Source: Nymphaea colorata
Taxonomy: Eukaryota > Streptophyta > Magnoliopsida > Nymphaeales > Nymphaeaceae
Reading direction: 5' to 3'
Assembly (NCBI RefSeq): GCF_008831285.2
Contig: NC_045143.1
Location: forward strand, 9,991,503 to 10,055,502
DNA: 64,000 nucleotides
Shown here: piece after piece, positions 61,767 to 64,000 of the stretch
Position numbering within the stretch: the first letter of the stretch is position 1
How the letters are laid out: every line of letters starts with the position of its first letter
Made by a program: the position numbers and the translations under genes
The notes under the pieces: generated by a model
Told to the model about the DNA's origin: nothing
Seen by the model: only the letters and a program-made list of their open reading frames with translations
The model's database searches: none

Positions 61767-64000
61767 CTCCCCCTCAAGCTTGGCATACATGTCAAACATG
61801 CCAAGCTTGCTAACATTTTTCTCAAATTGAGATGTACATAAAGACTTAGTTAAAACATCAGCAACTTGATCTTCAGACTTCATGTAGGGCAGGATCAACT
61901 CCTTAGAATCTATGCGTTCCCGTATGAAATGGCGATCGATCTCCACATGTTTGGTTCTGTCGTGCAAGACTGGATTGTTTGCCAAGTTAATAGCCGACTT
62001 GTTGTCACAATACATCCTCATCTTCTCTTCCATTTTCACCCCAATATCTGCTAACAGAATTTTGAGCCATAACATTTCTGTAACCCCCATGGCAACCGCC
62101 CTGTATTCAGCCTCAGCACTGGACCTGGAACAAACTTCTTGTCTTTTACTTCTCCATACCACCAGGTTACCTCCAAGAAAGATGCAGTATCCTGTGGTAG
62201 ACCTTCTAGTATCTGTGCAACCTGCCCAGTCGGCGTCAGAGTATCCTTCAATACTGAGTTGACTTTGTCGAGTATAGAGCAGTCCTTTCCCTGGGTCATT
62301 CTTTAAGTATCCCAATACTCTTTCAGCACTTTTCCAATGACAATCAGTAGGGGCATGCATAAACTGACTTAACACACCCACAGCATACGTAATATCCGGG
62401 CGAGTAAGGGTGAGATAAATGAGTTTACCAACCAGCCGCTGATACCTCCCTTTTCCTTCCTCATCCAAGATCGTCCCAGTTTTGATACTTATCCTTGTGC
62501 CAGACTCCATTGGAGTAAGAAAGGGCCTGCATCCCAGTTTACCTGTCTCTTTTAGAAGGTCCAAAGTGTATTTCCTTTGGCTCATAACAAGACCAGTCTC
62601 AGATCTAGCAATCTCAATTCCCAAAAAATACCTCAGTTTACCCAAATCTTTGAGGTCAAATTCAGCAGCTAACGTTTCTTTCATCTTCCTTTTTTCTTCT
62701 TCGTCATCACCTGTGACAATCATATCATCAACATATACTAGTAGGAGGCTCACCAGACCATTTCTCTGCTTGATGAAGAGGGTGTGATCACCATTTCCCT
62801 GTTTATATCCATTAGTCTTCATCACAACCCTTAGTCTTTCAAACCACGCTCTAGGGGACTGCTTGAGGCCATACAATGCTTTCTTGAGATAACAACACTT
62901 TCCTTTCTGCGCATATCCAGGCGGCATGCTCATATAGACTTCTTCCTCAAGGTGCCCATTCAAGAAGGCGTTCTTGACATCAAGTTGGTCCATGCTCCAC
63001 TTCTTTTGTACTGCCAGAGCTAAGATGACCCTTACTGTCTTCAGTTTAGCAACGGGAGCGAACGTCTCAAGATAGTCAATCTCATATTTCTGGCTAAACC
63101 CCTTTGCAACAAGACGAGCTTTATAGCGTTCTACAGTGCCATCAGGTTTGTACTTCACAGTAAACACCCACTTGGAACCAACTAAGTGAGTTCCATTAGG
63201 AATATCAACAACCTCCCACGTATTGTTCTTTGCCAGGGCGTCCATCTCCTCTGTCATGGCCTGTAGCCATTTGGGATCCTCCCTGGCATCCTCCACTGAC
63301 CTGGGAATAACAGCCCTAGATAAAGAGGTAATAAAGCACTTGTAGTCTTTACTGAGTTTAGCATACGAGACAAATCTCTGAATAGGGTGAGAAGTACATG
63401 ACCTGGTGCCTTTGCGTAGGGCTATGGGAAGATCTTCATTCATTGGACTTGGATCATCCGGGGAGCTCACAAGATCGGGATTGGTAACATCAACAACCTC
63501 CATCACATCATTCTTCTTCCTGGTGTATACCTGACCAAACAAATGATCACGGGACTGTTCTTCCACAGGGCCCCCTTCCATCTGACTGTCTCTGTCCTCA
63601 CTGACTGTGTCATCCACACTCACACTCGGAGAACTAGCCGTGTAATCCAAGAAATCTGTGAACTGAATCAACTGATGCGAAGAATACTCGTCCACTCTCT
63701 CACCTAAACACTCCCCCTGAAGAGGATTCGCAGGAAAGTAGGCCTCGTGTTCATGAAAGGTAACATCCCTGGAGACATAGACTCTAGAAGTGCTAGGGTC
63801 AACACACTTGTATCCCTTCTGAGTGGAGGAATAACCCAAAAAGACCGCTTTGATGGACCGAGGATCAAGTTTCTTGAGAGTGGGACTATGATCATGGACA
63901 AAGCAAACACACCCAAACACCCGAGGGGTCAAAGGCCAGGGATTCTGATTAGGCCACAAAACAGAATAAGGGGAATGACCATTCAACACACGAGTAGGCA
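61761..64000 (-). CDS. copia Pol polyprotein, C-terminal part (partial)
   Basis: Open from the window edge (reading PTRVLNGHSPYSVLWP, the end of the integrase core) to a stop at 61761-61763. Domains in order: integrase C-terminal region with VFGCVCFVHD and AVFLGYSSTQKGYKC; reverse transcriptase from about WLQAMTEEMDAL, with YKARLVAKGFSQ, LDVKNAFLNGHLEEEVYM and the catalytic LLVYVDDMIVTG; and RNase H with YSDADWAGC, SSAEAEYRA, YCDNKSAINLA and RTKHVEIDRHFIRE. All visible catalytic acids are present and there is no stop or frameshift. The stop codon overlaps the first bases of the LTR, as in many compact copia elements. The first Met in some gene models would be artificial, because the frame continues past the edge. 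Confidence 0.95.
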   Translation of the reverse strand, partial: PTRVLNGHSPYSVLWPNQNPWPLTPRVFGCVCFVHDHSPTLKKLDPRSIKAVFLGYSSTQKGYKCVDPSTSRVYVSRDVTFHEHEAYFPANPLQGECLGERVDEYSSHQLIQFTDFLDYTASSPSVSVDDTVSEDRDSQMEGGPVEEQSRDHLFGQVYTRKKNDVMEVVDVTNPDLVSSPDDPSPMNEDLPIALRKGTRSCTSHPIQRFVSYAKLSKDYKCFITSLSRAVIPRSVEDAREDPKWLQAMTEEMDALAKNNTWEVVDIPNGTHLVGSKWVFTVKYKPDGTVERYKARLVAKGFSQKYEIDYLETFAPVAKLKTVRVILALAVQKKWSMDQLDVKNAFLNGHLEEEVYMSMPPGYAQKGKCCYLKKALYGLKQSPRAWFERLRVVMKTNGYKQGNGDHTLFIKQRNGLVSLLLVYVDDMIVTGDDEEEKRKMKETLAAEFDLKDLGKLRYFLGIEIARSETGLVMSQRKYTLDLLKETGKLGCRPFLTPMESGTRISIKTGTILDEEGKGRYQRLVGKLIYLTLTRPDITYAVGVLSQFMHAPTDCHWKSAERVLGYLKNDPGKGLLYTRQSQLSIEGYSDADWAGCTDTRRSTTGYCIFLGGNLVVWRSKRQEVCSRSSAEAEYRAVAMGVTEMLWLKILLADIGVKMEEKMRMYCDNKSAINLANNPVLHDRTKHVEIDRHFIRERIDSKELILPYMKSEDQVADVLTKSLCTSQFEKNVSKLGMFDMYAKLEGEC
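61767..61777 (-). other. polypurine tract of copia copy 2
   Basis: Minus-strand TTGAGGGGGAG directly before TGTTAA of the LTR; this is the plus-strand DNA primer site. Confidence 0.9.

Larger units (their letters stand above)
61482..64000 (-). mobile_element. 3' part of a young Ty1/copia retrotransposon (copy 2)
   Basis: Minus-strand element cut by the right window edge. It holds the integrase end, reverse transcriptase, RNase H, polypurine tract and 3' LTR. The coding frame is unbroken over more than 740 codons, in contrast to the decayed element at 5.7-10.3 kb, so the insertion is recent. The 5' LTR and one target duplication lie outside the window. Confidence 0.93.

Overview
This window is nuclear DNA from a flowering plant. 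The evidence is spliced genes with plant-specific products (a plastid-type HflX GTPase, a BEL1-like homeodomain factor, an OXS3-type stress protein), Ty1/copia, Ty3/gypsy, LINE and SINE debris, and many long (AT)n arrays in an AT-rich background. I cannot name the species. There is no prokaryotic operon, CRISPR array or phage, and I found no convincing undescribed molecular system. The most unusual structure is a decayed partial tandem duplication of the 5' half of the BEL1-like gene.

Layout. 1-5.7 kb: AT-rich, no gene. 5.7-10.3 kb: a decayed Ty1/copia element (minus) with recognisable LTRs, primer-binding site, gag and pol remnants. 12.2 kb: a gypsy pol scrap. 13.59-14.06 kb: an intact two-exon OXS3-like gene (plus). 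14.1-17.3 kb: microsatellites, no gene. 17.31-25.63 kb: a complete 13-exon HflX gene (plus, 550 aa), with two GC-AG introns and a tRNA-derived SINE in intron 12. 27.4-30.7 kb: pieces of an L1-type LINE, with the endonuclease piece on the opposite strand. 33.42-39.13 kb: a complete 4-exon BEL1-like homeodomain gene (minus, 737 aa), with a probable 5'-UTR intron and leader reaching about 42.1 kb. 35.8-47.95 kb and 49.46-55.6 kb: two diverged copies, in the same orientation, of this gene's intron-1/leader/promoter/upstream region. The second copy has lost coding exon 1 and never shows the homeobox exons. 57.6 kb: an orphan exon resembling UFM1. 59.75-59.88 kb: the last exon of a mitochondrial-carrier (folate-carrier-like) gene, minus. 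61.48-64.0 kb: the 3' part of a young, uninterrupted Ty1/copia element (minus), cut by the window edge.

The intact genes (OXS3-like, HflX, BEL1-like) are ordinary independent plant genes: a nuclear stress-tolerance factor, a probable plastid ribosome-associated GTPase, and a developmental transcription factor that would pair with KNOX proteins. Nothing suggests that they act in one pathway. Exon boundaries were read by eye from splice sites, reading phase and family conservation; none is backed by transcripts.
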